Part shown: positions 1 through 7,384 of the stretch, piece after piece
Position numbering within the stretch: position 1 is the stretch's first letter
How the letters are laid out: the number at the start of each line of letters is the position of its first letter
DNA from: Palsa-504 sp963806335
GTDB lineage: Bacteria; Actinomycetota; Actinomycetes; Streptosporangiales; Streptosporangiaceae
Length of the DNA: 64,000 bases
NCBI GenBank assembly: GCA_963806335.1
Contig: CAWDXO010000022.1
Location: forward strand, 1 to 64,000
Reading direction: 5' to 3'
Program-made: the position numbers and the translations under genes
The notes under the pieces: model-generated
Seen by the model: only the letters and a program-made list of their open reading frames with translations
Database searches by the model: none
What the model was told of the DNA's origin: nothing

Positions 1-16
1 TTACGCCTCGTCACCG

Positions 17-469
17 TCACGGCTGCCTGGGCGGCGTCTCGGACTCCAGCGCGCTAGCCGAGGCCCGGCGGATCGTCCCCGCGCCGCCGATCAGGGCCCG
101 CCGCCACGGCGCAACGCCCTCGATCTCGGTTTCTAGCGAGAAGCTCAGGAATGTCCTGATCACCACGATCAGCCCGAGCTGGAGGACATTGTTGAGGGTA
201 GGCGCGACCGCGATAGTGCGAATCAGGTCGGCGGCGACGAGTATTTCCAGTCCGAGCAGCAGAGTCCCGCCGAATGCCTGGCGCAGCACCAGGTAGGCTT
301 TTGCCGACCAGCCGGATCGCCGCACGGCCACTGCGGCGAGCACGAACGACCAGATCACGCCGACGACCAGGATCGTGGCTCCCAGCACCTCGAAACCCTG
401 GGCAACGTGATCCATCAGCTCAGTGAACGTCTCAGCCGACGTCCCGGCAGCACCCGCCGCGAGGATCAT
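17..469 (-). CDS. DUF1622 family membrane protein
   Basis: This 150-residue integral membrane protein matches the DUF1622 pattern: a short N-terminus, a hydrophobic segment near residues 28-48 and a second pair around residues 70-110. Between them lies the basic stretch RRSGWSAKAYLVLRQAFGG, and the conserved LLGLEILVAADLIRTI motif follows. The family is widespread and its function is unknown; it often sits among stress genes, which fits this island. The ATG is the first codon after a short gap to the divergent antiporter remnant. The C-terminal 25 residues are polar and probably cytoplasmic. Family assignment is by recognised sequence pattern only. Confidence 0.85.
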   Translation of the reverse strand: MILAAGAAGTSAETFTELMDHVAQGFEVLGATILVVGVIWSFVLAAVAVRRSGWSAKAYLVLRQAFGGTLLLGLEILVAADLIRTIAVAPTLNNVLQLGLIVVIRTFLSFSLETEIEGVAPWRRALIGGAGTIRRASASALESETPPRQP

Positions 470-484
470 GTACCCTTGCCCCGC

Positions 485-892
485 ATGCCGTCTCCTCAGC
501 TGGCCGGCGTAGTCAGGCTGATCATCATCGGAATGCTGATCACCTGGCCGCTGGCCGCGGCGGTGGCAGCGCTACTACTAGGCATGTCACCAGGCGCAGC
601 GGTGATGATCGCAGTAATCCTCACCGTCTCCGGGCCGACGGTGGTAGGTCCGTTGCAGGGCTTTCTCCGCCCGACCGAACGGCTGCAGCGAGTCCTGGTC
701 TGGAGGGGTCACTGACCGACCCGGTCGGCGGCATCCTGGTGTCCCACGGCGTCATACACCCACGGCCACCTGGGTTGCAAGCTCGCGCAATTCGCGGTCA
801 GCGTCGTGATCGGCTTGGCCGGCGGTACGGCATTGCTGTGGCTGCTGTTGCGCACGCTGCGGCTCGGCATGGCGTCTCCTTTCCGCCGGTGA
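485..892 (+). pseudogene. Na+/H+ antiporter (CPA1, NhaP-like) remnant
   Basis: The first frame reads a membrane segment followed by ILTVSGPTVVGPLQGFLRP and RLQRVLVWRGH, which is the mid-region of NhaP-type antiporters (SGPTVVxPLLxxxRPxxRLxxVLxWEG). It then stops. A second frame continues with LTDPVGGIL, the following conserved piece. A third frame, from about 779, gives the hydrophobic FAVSVVIGLAGGTALLWLLL segment and ends at 892. Both the N-terminal and C-terminal halves of the family are missing, and at least two frame changes are needed, so this is a decayed fragment. It is unrelated in register to the intact antiporter near 34 kb. Confidence 0.7.
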
Positions 893-1017
893 GGGTTGCC
901 GGCAGCGGCTGGCTAACGGGTCCTGCGCCCAGCGCACGCCCAGCATCCGTCCAGGGACGTATCAGCGGCATCACCCTGCACGGGTAAGATGCATAATCTC
1001 CAGCCCCCGCCAGCCAA

Positions 1018-1448
1018 CAAGTCCAGTGGGCCGAGCGCAACGGGCAGGCCTTCGCCTGGGTGTCGGTCGACGAAGCGGACAATGATCCGAAGGTCCTGCT
1101 CACCTATGTCGCGAAAGCGCTCGATGCGGTGGAGCCGGTCGGCGAGCGGGTATTCGATACTCTCGCTTCCCCCGGTAGCTCAGTGCCCGGCTCAGTCATC
1201 CCGCGGCTCGGCTCAGCTTTCTCATCGATGGCCTCGCCCGTGGCGCTTGTCCTGGATGACGTGCACGTACTGCACAACTCCCAATGCCGGGCCGCGCTGT
1301 CCATGCTGGCCGATCATGTGCCGGGCGGTTCCCGGCCGGTGCTTGCCGCCCGGGCCGAGCCGCCGCTGCCGATCGCGCGGCTGCGCGCCGAGGGCAAGAT
1401 CCTGGAGGTCGGGCCGGATGACCTGTCGCTCACCTGGGAGGAGGCGGC
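1018..1448 (+). pseudogene. LAL-type (MalT-like) LuxR regulator, internal fragment
   Basis: One open frame reads QWAERNGQAFAWVSVDEADND, then VALVLDDVHVLHN and a run ending DDLSLTWEEA. This is the segment of MalT-like STAND ATPase regulators between Walker A and just past Walker B (LVLDDVH). The P-loop start, the TPR-like body and the C-terminal LuxR helix-turn-helix are all absent. The fragment resembles residues of the intact LAL gene near 7.4-9.7 kb (WLTLDEGDND, LILDDFHRL) but is clearly a different paralogue. It ends at a junction with a universal stress protein tail in another frame, so it looks like the product of a deletion. Confidence 0.7.
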
Positions 1449-1583
1449 GCCGGGTACTACGCCGACCTGCTGGTGATGGGTTCGCGGGGTGGCGGCGGTC
1501 TCGGCGAGCTGGGGGTGGGCTCGGTGAGCAGCCTGGTGGCCTGTGACGCTCCCTGCCCGGTGGTCGTCATCTTCCAGCCGTGA
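1449..1583 (+). pseudogene. Universal stress protein (UspA) C-terminal fragment
   Basis: The frame reads GYYADLLVMGSRGGGGLGEL followed by a GSVSSLVACDAPCPVVVIFQP end. This is the conserved last strand and nucleotide-binding loop of UspA domains (ADLLVxGSRGxGG....GSVsxxvxxxAPCPVxVV). Only about 44 residues remain. It begins directly at the end of the LAL fragment, one frame off, which suggests that a deletion joined two neighbouring genes. No start codon or ribosome binding site belongs to it. Confidence 0.75.
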
Positions 1584-1734
1584 GCGGCCGGCCAGGCAGG
1601 TATGCCGGGGCGCCGCCCGGTCCCCGTCAGCCGGGGCTCCCCGGGGGGATGACGGCCTGTCTTTTTACTCCGGCAGGGGGATGGAACCCGCCCCGGGTCC
1701 GAGGTGGAATGGCGCTCGATGGCGAGGGAGACCT

Positions 1735-2094
1735 ATGAGCCCGACGGCGAGATACCAGGAAACACTGCGCAGGCTGGCGATGATCGACGAGGGCTTCGTC
1801 GAAGACGAGGCCGGGCTGGGGCTTGCCCTGGCCGGGACCTCGGCCCTGGAACCTAAAATCGCGGCGTTGCTTCAACTCGGGATATTGGTGGCCAGCGGGT
1901 CACCAGCGGTCTGCCTGGAATGGGGCACCGCCCGGGCGCTCGCGGCAGGCGCGACGCAGGACGAGATCGCCGATGTGCTGCTCGCGATCGCCCCGGTGAC
2001 CGGGCTCGGCCGGGTCGTCTGCGCCGCTCCCGACGTAGCGACCGCCCTCGGATATGACATCGAAGCCGCACTGGAGCAACTAGACGATCCGTAA
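1735..2094 (+). CDS. Carboxymuconolactone-decarboxylase-fold protein
   Basis: The 119-residue protein has the helical CMD core: an N-terminal helix with TLRRLAMID, then KIAALLQLGILVASGSP, and the helix pair AAGATQDEIADVLLAIAPVTGLGRVV. The AhpD-type CxxC redox motif is absent; one cysteine lies in the SPAVCLEWG turn. A peroxidase-linked role is therefore doubtful and the function is unknown. The ATG at 1735 was preferred to upstream starts because GGGAGACCT lies just before it and the family begins here. A distant paralogue is encoded at 14.3 kb with the same ending (IAVAPVVGTARVV). Confidence 0.8.
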   Translation: MSPTARYQETLRRLAMIDEGFVEDEAGLGLALAGTSALEPKIAALLQLGILVASGSPAVCLEWGTARALAAGATQDEIADVLLAIAPVTGLGRVVCAAPDVATALGYDIEAALEQLDDP

Positions 2095-2468
2095 CAACAG
2101 GCAACCGGTGACACCCAACCGGCAACGCGCGTCGCACCCGCTCTGGCCGGTTCCGAGTCGCAGCACGATGCTGAACCTCCCGCAAGGAGTCGGGGCTGTC
2201 CCTCCGCAGGCCGACATTACCCGGCGCCGGTAAGCCGCAGCCGTTGCCGGACCTCATACCGGAGACGGCGGCCACCGGAGCCGTGAGTGTGCCCCGCTGC
2301 GCTGGAATGAGGAACCCGCTGAGCCGCGGAAGGACCAAGACGGCGCGCGGCGGATCGCTGGCGCCGACCGACTGGGTTACCTCATTGTCGATCGTTGTCC
2401 GGTTTTCCGTGTCATCCCAACGGCCTAGCCTGCTAAGCGAGGTGCGGCCTGCATGCCAGCCTGGGCGC
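2095..2468. other. Intergenic stretch without recognisable gene
   Basis: No reading frame here shows a family signature or a good ribosome binding site. About 32 bases near 2320-2350 resemble a stretch near 23.88-23.92 kb (shared core GCGGAAGGA followed by CAAGAC), which may be a small piece of an eroded common gene. The evidence is too thin to name it. Confidence 0.4.
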
Positions 2469-3389
2469 TTATGACGCGCTGAGGTCGGCTGACAGTTCCT
2501 CCATCGCGGCGACAGCGGCGGGTCCTGCCCTGCGTTCCCAGTAGACGCCCATCACGGCAGCGATCCAGACCCAGAACGAGGCGATAATGCCAACGAACGC
2601 GACCAGCGCCAGGCTGACGCCGAAGCCGCCATAGGCATGGCCGTACTCGCCGAACCAGTTGCGCAGGAACAACGCCGCTACGGTGTGCACGACGGTGGCC
2701 GCCGCCGTGCACACGGCCGCGCCAGGGACCAGATCACGCCACTTGAACGGCAGATCAAGCAGCAACCGGGGAGTGACCAGGAAAAACCCGAACTCGAGCA
2801 CGAGCAGCACGGCGCCGGCCGCCAGGGCGAACCCGAGCGGATGGTGGGTGGCCAGGGACCGCAGCGTCAGGGCGGCGCCGGTGTCCGCGAGCAGCAAGAT
2901 CAGCCAGGCGGCGCCGCGCAGGTACTTCTGGACGCCGTGCAGCGGGGTCATAGTGAAGGCCCGGGCGTAGGCGATCTGCGCGGTGGCGCTCACGTCCAGG
3001 CCGGTGATCAGCAGCGAGATCAGACTGATGCTCAGCGCCACGCTCTCGCCCGAGCTGGCGTTGCTGAATGTGTCCTTGACGATCTGCGCGGTGCTCCCGG
3101 TCAGATGCAGGTTCCCGACGAGCAGGTTACCGATGTCGCGCCGCGGGTTGAACGCCTCGATGAACGCGTAGCCGATGATCATCAGGGGGATCACCGCGAC
3201 AAACAGGTTCAGGGTGATCACCAGGGCAAGGTGCTTGCCCTCGATCTTGTTGAACCGCCGGAAGGATTCCAGCGGAAACGCGATCCACGGGCGCCGCGCG
3301 AGCTTGTCTTGATACCGTTCTCGATGCTGCCTTGCGTTCGCGATCCACCCCGGGAACTTCCTGGCTTCACTGTCGGCCCGTTTGCTCAC
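2469..3389 (-). CDS. YihY/BrkB family inner-membrane protein
   Basis: The 306-residue protein is a polytopic membrane protein of the YihY/BrkB (YhjD-like) family. A basic N-terminus of about 50 residues with ARRPWIAFPLESFRRF leads into a transmembrane segment containing ALVITLNLFVAVIPLMIIGY. Further hydrophobic segments follow around residues 120-140, 165-180, 190-210, 230-250 and 265-285, with the conserved WFGEYG loop before the last pair. Members were once wrongly called ribonuclease BN; the function is unsettled. The GTG start has a good Shine-Dalgarno sequence, GGGAGG. It lies downstream of the eroded GAP-family tail on the same strand. Confidence 0.85.
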   Translation of the reverse strand: MSKRADSEARKFPGWIANARQHRERYQDKLARRPWIAFPLESFRRFNKIEGKHLALVITLNLFVAVIPLMIIGYAFIEAFNPRRDIGNLLVGNLHLTGSTAQIVKDTFSNASSGESVALSISLISLLITGLDVSATAQIAYARAFTMTPLHGVQKYLRGAAWLILLLADTGAALTLRSLATHHPLGFALAAGAVLLVLEFGFFLVTPRLLLDLPFKWRDLVPGAAVCTAAATVVHTVAALFLRNWFGEYGHAYGGFGVSLALVAFVGIIASFWVWIAAVMGVYWERRAGPAAVAAMEELSADLSAS

Positions 3390-3404
3390 CGCGCCTCCCT
3401 AGGC

Positions 3405-3555
3405 TTAGTTCAATGGAGATCTGTGGTGCCTCAGGCTGTTGGCGATGAGCCAGAAGCAAGCTCCCCGAGATGATCACCTGGTCGGTGTGGGTGTCGATCC
3501 AGGTCCGGAACCTGACCAGGAGCGTGCATCTCCTCCCCTCCGCGCGTTCCGGCAT
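3405..3555 (-). pseudogene. GAP-family (lipid-transport-like) membrane protein, C-terminal remnant
   Basis: Read on the minus strand, one frame gives RFRTWIDTHTDQVIISGSLL. A one-base shift then gives WLIANSLRHHRSPLN and a stop. That is the last transmembrane helix of actinobacterial GAP-family proteins (HTDQxIIxxSLxLGxWLIxNSL). The rest of the gene is not present upstream. It is a short frameshifted relic next to the YihY gene; assignment rests on this one motif. Confidence 0.45.
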
Positions 3556-3722
3556 GCTGACGGGTCTGCGGAGCCCCGCCTCAGCAAATGCGCACCCCGC
3601 ATACCGCGGCGGTGTGCAGGTGCCATGCGTCCGCTACCCCTTTGCATTACTGTGCGCCACGTCGACGGCGACCTCTACATCCCGATGGCATTAAAACGCC
3701 GCCCGGATGACCTTCCGCCATG

Positions 3723-3961
3723 TCACCTCGCAGTGCCGCGGGCGATGTGCCGGACCGCGATCGCGTCTTCAGTGATCTCGCGGTACCGGCCTACCCGCAG
3801 GCGCCGCAGGTCAGGCGACCGTACGGGAACGACCCAGCGGGGCGAGGATCCTCAGCCAGCCGATCGATCGCGTCCAGCACCGCACGGATGCCCCCCGGGT
3901 CGTCGAGGAACGCGGCCGCCTGGCTGACCGCCCGTTCGTCATAGTCGACCCGCAGGCTCAC
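3723..3961 (-). pseudogene. RelE/ParE-type toxin with a one-base frameshift
   Basis: From a GTG start the protein reads VSLRVDYDERAVSQAAAFLD, then a helix with GIRAVLDAIDRLAEDPRPAG and SFPYG. It continues one frame over as SPDLRRLRVGRYREITEDAI and ends TAR before a stop. This is the full beta-alpha-beta architecture of small RelE/ParE toxins (GSxPYGxPDLRRLRVGRYRV). Total length 239 nt is one short of 80 codons. A second copy of the same stretch at 35.5 kb has CGACCCG where this one has CGACCG, so one C has been lost here. The start overlaps the antitoxin stop by four bases (GTGA), typical of a co-translated pair. Confidence 0.75.
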
Positions 3962-4075
3962 CGGGGCATGCCCAGCCGGCGCCTTGCTTCGCCGGCGGAC
4001 ACGAACGTCGTCTGCCCGGCGGCATCCCGGGTCTTCCACTCCAGCACCGCGGCGGTGTCCTCGGCGTCCTCGAGA
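3958..4075 (-). pseudogene. Antitoxin C-terminal fragment of the RelE pair
   Basis: The minus frame ending just inside the toxin start reads HLEDAEDTAAVLEWKTRDAA, then a C-terminal GEARRRLGMPR and stop. This LEDxEDTAAVxxWxxRDAxG pattern is typical of the antitoxin C-terminal tail that wraps the cognate RelE-like toxin in actinobacteria. A stop codon lies two codons before the histidine, so the DNA-binding N-terminus is lost. With the toxin frameshifted as well, the locus should be inactive. Confidence 0.6.
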
Positions 4076-4147
4076 TGCGCCTATGGTTATGCCGGCGCTA
4101 TACGTCGCCCTCGCGTGGGTGCTTACCGCCGAAGCCGGTCTCCTTAT

Positions 4148-4201
4148 CCCCTAGGTGAATCCCGCCGGTAGGTGATGACGGATCGCCTGCCTAGGTGTGA
4201 G
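4148..4201 (+). promoter_or_regulatory. CCTAGG-dyad element, copy A
   Basis: The site contains CCCCTAGGTGAATCCC, then the dyad GGTAGGTGAT-N5-ATCGCCTGCC, then TAGGTGTGAG. The same arrangement recurs six more times in this window, each time upstream of a gene on the matching strand. Here it lies about 65 bases before the lipoprotein start. It is likely a promoter or activator site; the binding protein is unknown. Confidence 0.65.
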
Positions 4202-4267
4202 CGTGGTGGTCATCGTGGGGCAGTGCCAGCGCAATCGGCGTCGGCGAATATCTTTGAGGCGGATGGC

Positions 4268-4771
4268 ATGAATTGCATAAGAAGGCTCGTGTGGCTCGGT
4301 GCCGTGATCCTGGTCGCCGGGTGCGCGTCCTCTGCTAGCACCACAGCCGCTCCTGGCTCATCTGCCGCGAGCAGCACCCCGGCCGCGTCGGCTACTTCTG
4401 CCGCGAGCAGCACCCCGGCCGCGTCGGCTACGTCGTCCACCTGCGCCGAGGCCGCTGCCGTGCTCACGTCGCTGAAGCAGCTCGAACAGGTCAAGGTGAG
4501 CAAGGGAGAGGTCAGCGTGCTGACCACCGACGTGAAGAACACCCAAATGTCACTGATGACCCTCGGCAACAATGCTCCCGGCCAGTGGACCACCCAGATC
4601 AGCGGCCTGAAGACGGCGCTGAGTCAACTCCATAGCAAGGTGACAACCTTGGCCAGCAATCCGAGCGTGACCGCTGTGGCGAGCGTCACCGCCGCGGTCG
4701 GCGCCGTCAAGACAGCTGGCACCGCTTTCGTCGACACGGCGAAAGCGAACTGCCCGAACATCGGCGGTTAG
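4268..4771 (+). CDS. Predicted secreted lipoprotein
   Basis: The 167-residue product has a lipoprotein signal peptide: MNCIRR, a hydrophobic run and the lipobox LVAGC with Cys at about residue 18. A Ser/Ala/Thr-rich spacer follows, containing two copies of the 12-residue unit SAASSTPAASAT (36-bp tandem DNA repeat). The rest is a helical domain with heptad-like KQLEQVKVS, LKTALSQLHSKVTTLASN and a C-terminal cysteine, matching secreted actinobacterial proteins of unknown function. The internal ATG was chosen because upstream codons give no signal peptide. CCTAGG element A lies upstream. A fragment resembling its last third appears near 19.2 kb. Confidence 0.75.
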   Translation: MNCIRRLVWLGAVILVAGCASSASTTAAPGSSAASSTPAASATSAASSTPAASATSSTCAEAAAVLTSLKQLEQVKVSKGEVSVLTTDVKNTQMSLMTLGNNAPGQWTTQISGLKTALSQLHSKVTTLASNPSVTAVASVTAAVGAVKTAGTAFVDTAKANCPNIGG

Positions 4772-5045
4772 TACGTCAGCCGGAGCCCCGCACCGACCTC
4801 GGCACCACTTTCATGCAGGTGCTACGCCGCTACGCTAAAGGCCTGAAGGCGCGGTCACCGGCATCGCTGCCTTCGGGTTGCCGTTCGCTGCAGCGGCGGC
4901 GCTGGCCAGCCCAGATTCCACCACTGCTCTGGCGACGGGCAACCATGCGCGATGGACGTTCGGCGGGACTTTCGGCCCTGGGCGGTGCGGATATGTCAGA
5001 GACATTGTCAAAAGGGAGCGAGAACGTCCTGCAAGGAGGACCGAA

Positions 5046-5210
5046 ATGTTGTGGATCATTACCGCCGGTATCATCTACCTGATACTCATGATTACTCTTG
5101 GCGTTATGTCGATCAGGAAGGGTCATTGGGTGATGTTCATCATCGGGTTCTTCTTGCCATTCTTCTGGCTCATCGGCGCGCTGATGCCTTCGCGGCGGCT
5201 CGCCTACTAG
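5046..5210 (+). CDS. Small two-helix membrane protein
   Basis: This 54-residue protein consists almost entirely of two hydrophobic helices, LWIITAGIIYLILMITLGVM and WVMFIIGFFLPFFWLIGAL, linked by the basic turn SIRKGH and ending SRRLAY. The start is supported by a strong ribosome binding site, AAGGAGGACCGAA, directly upstream; longer in-frame starts have none. Similar small membrane proteins occur beside ion channels and stress genes in actinobacteria, and a K+ channel follows 39 bases later, so the two are probably co-transcribed. No function can be assigned. Confidence 0.75.
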   Translation: MLWIITAGIIYLILMITLGVMSIRKGHWVMFIIGFFLPFFWLIGALMPSRRLAY

Positions 5211-5249
5211 GCGAGTCAGCTCCGGGGAGAGCGTGGCACGGGGGCGAGT

Positions 5250-5816
5250 ATGACGAACCAGCACTTCCAGGCCCTGCCGGCGGCGAAGCGACGGCGGCTC
5301 ATCTTCCGGGCGGTCCTGCGCAGCGTCCTCGTCGCGGTGGTACTGGTCGTTCTGTACTACGTGCTTCCGCTGGACCGGCGATGGGATTCCGGCACGGCGG
5401 TGCGTCTGCTGATCGGCATCGTGGTCTTTGCGGGTGTCATGGTGTGGGAGGTCAGGGCCGTCGCCGGCGCGCGCTACCCGGGTCTGCGGGCGGCCGAGAC
5501 GCTGGGGTTGATCCTTCCCTTGTTCCTGGTGCTGTTCGCCTCGACCTACTTTGTGATGGAGCGGGCCTCGGCGGCGAGCTTCACCGAGCCGCTGACCCGC
5601 ACGGACGCGTTGTACTTCACGGTGACGGTGTTCTCCACGGTGGGTTTCGGGGACATCACCGCCAAGTCCGAGGCCGCCCGGGTGGTGCTCATCTTCCAGA
5701 TGCTCGCCGACCTCGCATTTCTGGGCGCCGGTATACGAGTGCTCGTGGGGGCGGTGCAACGCGGCCGGGGACAAAGCCCGGGTACAGGCGGTGGCACCGG
5801 GCCGGCCGCCGGGTAG
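5250..5816 (+). CDS. Two-pore-domain-like potassium channel (Ion_trans_2)
   Basis: The 188-residue protein has hydrophobic segments near residues 20-40, 50-70 and 78-96, then a pore helix and the K+ selectivity filter in FSTVGFGDITAKSEAARV, followed by the last inner helix with IFQMLADLAFLGAGIRVLVGAV. The TVGFGD filter is diagnostic for K+ channels. There is no RCK/TrkA-N gating domain; the tail after residue 165 is a short Gly-rich cytoplasmic stretch. It follows the 54-residue membrane protein and precedes another membrane protein in the same direction, suggesting an ion-homeostasis cluster. Confidence 0.85.
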   Translation: MTNQHFQALPAAKRRRLIFRAVLRSVLVAVVLVVLYYVLPLDRRWDSGTAVRLLIGIVVFAGVMVWEVRAVAGARYPGLRAAETLGLILPLFLVLFASTYFVMERASAASFTEPLTRTDALYFTVTVFSTVGFGDITAKSEAARVVLIFQMLADLAFLGAGIRVLVGAVQRGRGQSPGTGGGTGPAAG

Positions 5817-5870
5817 CGGCCTGCCCGGCGCTTGGTACCGCGTCGCATCACTGTTCGCGAAGGGCTCGCA

Positions 5871-6887
5871 GTGGCCATAGACGGGAACGCACGGGAACAG
5901 TCGGCGGCCTTGCCTGCTGGCGGCGATGTATCTGGCGATCCCCCGCGGCCGGGAACCAGTGGCCTGGCGCCCGAGCCGCGCCCGGCCGCCTGGCGGGCCA
6001 GGGCCGGGAGGCTGATCCGCGCCGTCCGCGACGGTGACGATGCGGCCGTGGAGCAGGCGGTTCTCCAGCTGAGCCGGTCCCGGCGGCTGTTCGCTCCGCT
6101 CGCTCTTGGCGTCGGCGCCGTGGTGACGCTGTTCGGCGGGGTGAAGCTGCTGGCCACCAACTGGCGGCTCACCCTGGTCCAGGTCCTCCCGGCGATGTGG
6201 ATCTGGCTGGCCATGCTCGATCTGAAGGCCCATCTGCTTCGCGGGAAGTCCTTCCATGTGGTGCACGGGCCGGTCGTGATCCTGCTCGTGCTCGCTGTTG
6301 CTGCGATCACCGCCGCGTGCTTCTTCCTGAACGCCGTCTTCGCCTTTGCCATCGCCAGGCCGGGACCGCCGGTGATCCGGCCGGCGTTCACCCGGGCCCG
6401 GTTCTGCCTCGCTGTGGTGCTGGGATGGGGAACCGCGGTCGGCCTTTGCCTCGGCGTGTCCACGGTGGTGTTTCCCCGCTGGGGGTCGTGGTGGTTCGCC
6501 ATCTCGCTGAGCATCGTCATTGCCGTGATGATGGTCTGCTATGTCGCCGTGCCGGCCCGTCTTATCGGCGTGAGGACCACCCATTCCAAACGGGACAAGC
6601 TCACCCTTACCGCCGTGGGCGGCGCGATCAGCGCGGTGGTCTGCACCCCGCCCTATGCCCTGGGCCGGATCGGGCTGCTCATGCTCGGCTCCCGGGCGCT
6701 GTTTATCCCGGGCATCATCGTCATGGCTCTCGGCGCGACCTTGGAGGCCGGCGCCACAGGCGCGGTCAAGGCGGTCAAGATGAGCGCCAAGCTCCTCCCC
6801 GGCCATCAGCAGGCCCCCGGCGATCAGGCGCTGCCTGGCGATGCCTCCTACCGCGAAGATGGCCCGCGCTGTCCTGAACAGAGGTAA
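5871..6887 (+). CDS. Polytopic membrane protein of unknown function
   Basis: I do not recognise the family. The GTG start leads into a roughly 75-residue polar, proline-rich cytoplasmic N-terminus with a helix containing RAVRDGDDAAVEQAVLQLSR. Hydrophobic segments follow, including LFAPLALGVGAVVTLFGG, LPAMWIWLAMLDLKAHLL, VVILLVLAVAAITAACFFL, CLAVVLGWGTAVGLCLGV, WWFAISLSIVIAVMMVCYVA and a Gly-rich one near the end with RALFIPGIIVMALGATLE. The polar C-terminus is about 35 residues. A TTG 39 bases upstream is an alternative start. Its position after the K+ channel suggests a membrane-stress role, but this is only context. Confidence 0.65.
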   Translation: MAIDGNAREQSAALPAGGDVSGDPPRPGTSGLAPEPRPAAWRARAGRLIRAVRDGDDAAVEQAVLQLSRSRRLFAPLALGVGAVVTLFGGVKLLATNWRLTLVQVLPAMWIWLAMLDLKAHLLRGKSFHVVHGPVVILLVLAVAAITAACFFLNAVFAFAIARPGPPVIRPAFTRARFCLAVVLGWGTAVGLCLGVSTVVFPRWGSWWFAISLSIVIAVMMVCYVAVPARLIGVRTTHSKRDKLTLTAVGGAISAVVCTPPYALGRIGLLMLGSRALFIPGIIVMALGATLEAGATGAVKAVKMSAKLLPGHQQAPGDQALPGDASYREDGPRCPEQR

Positions 6888-6979
6888 GCGAGCCGGCCCG
6901 GCTCGTTGCGGACGTGCCGATGAGCCATCATGACCGGCCGGGTTCCATCCCGGGACCTGCTGCAGCGCTATCCGTTTGC

Positions 6980-7195
6980 CTAGTCCGGGTTGACGGATAC
7001 GAGCTCAACGCCCAGCTCCTGGATTTGCTCGATGAGGCCGAGCAGGTGCGCCTGATCGGTCACAGGGCCGGTCAGCACCGTCATGCCCGCAAGCCGCTGC
7101 AGGCGCATGCCCTCAAACAGGAAACCGAACGAATCGCCAAGCTCCCCGCGAAGGACGAGCCGGTACCTGCGGCCTGGCCCCCAGTTGCTGTCCAT
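6980..7195 (-). CDS. Small conserved actinobacterial protein, possibly ACT-like
   Basis: The 71-residue protein reads YRLVLRGELGDSFGFLFEG, then RLAGMTVLTGPVTDQAHLLG and a helix ending IQELGVELVSVNPD. The beta-alpha-beta-beta-alpha-beta pattern and the TGPVTDQAHLxGLLxxIQELGLELVSV block are recurrent in small uncharacterised actinobacterial proteins; an ACT-like or ferredoxin-like fold is plausible but not proven. It stands alone on the minus strand, with CCTAGG element B ending just before its start codon, so it likely has its own promoter. The short gap implies a very short leader. Confidence 0.75.
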   Translation of the reverse strand: MDSNWGPGRRYRLVLRGELGDSFGFLFEGMRLQRLAGMTVLTGPVTDQAHLLGLIEQIQELGVELVSVNPD

Positions 7196-7199
7196 GTCT

Positions 7200-7264
7200 A
7201 CTCAGCCTCACCCTCAGGCAGGCGATTCGTCATCACCTACTGGCTTGAATCCCCTAGGGGAATT
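7200..7264 (-). promoter_or_regulatory. CCTAGG-dyad element, copy B
   Basis: On the minus strand the site reads AATTCCCCTAGGGGATTC, then the dyad GTAGGTGAT-N5-ATCGCCTGC, and TGAGGGTGAGGCTGAG. It ends a few bases before the ATG of the 71-residue gene. Because there is no room between element and start codon, the -10 region must lie inside or upstream of the element, which constrains models of how it works. Confidence 0.65.
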
Positions 7265-7384
7265 GCTGCCAGCCCAGACCCGGCCGCTATATCCGTCCGG
7301 GCATGGACCAGTCACGCACAACACGGCAGTTAGACCTGGACGGCGTCGCCGGCCGACGGCGCCCGGCGTCCCCTGGGATGCTCG

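Noticed and set aside
4830..6806. A 658-codon minus-strand open frame
   Set aside because: It is antisense to the small membrane protein, K+ channel and unknown membrane protein, is rich in His, Gly, Arg and Gln, and shows no domain. Long antisense frames are expected at this GC content.
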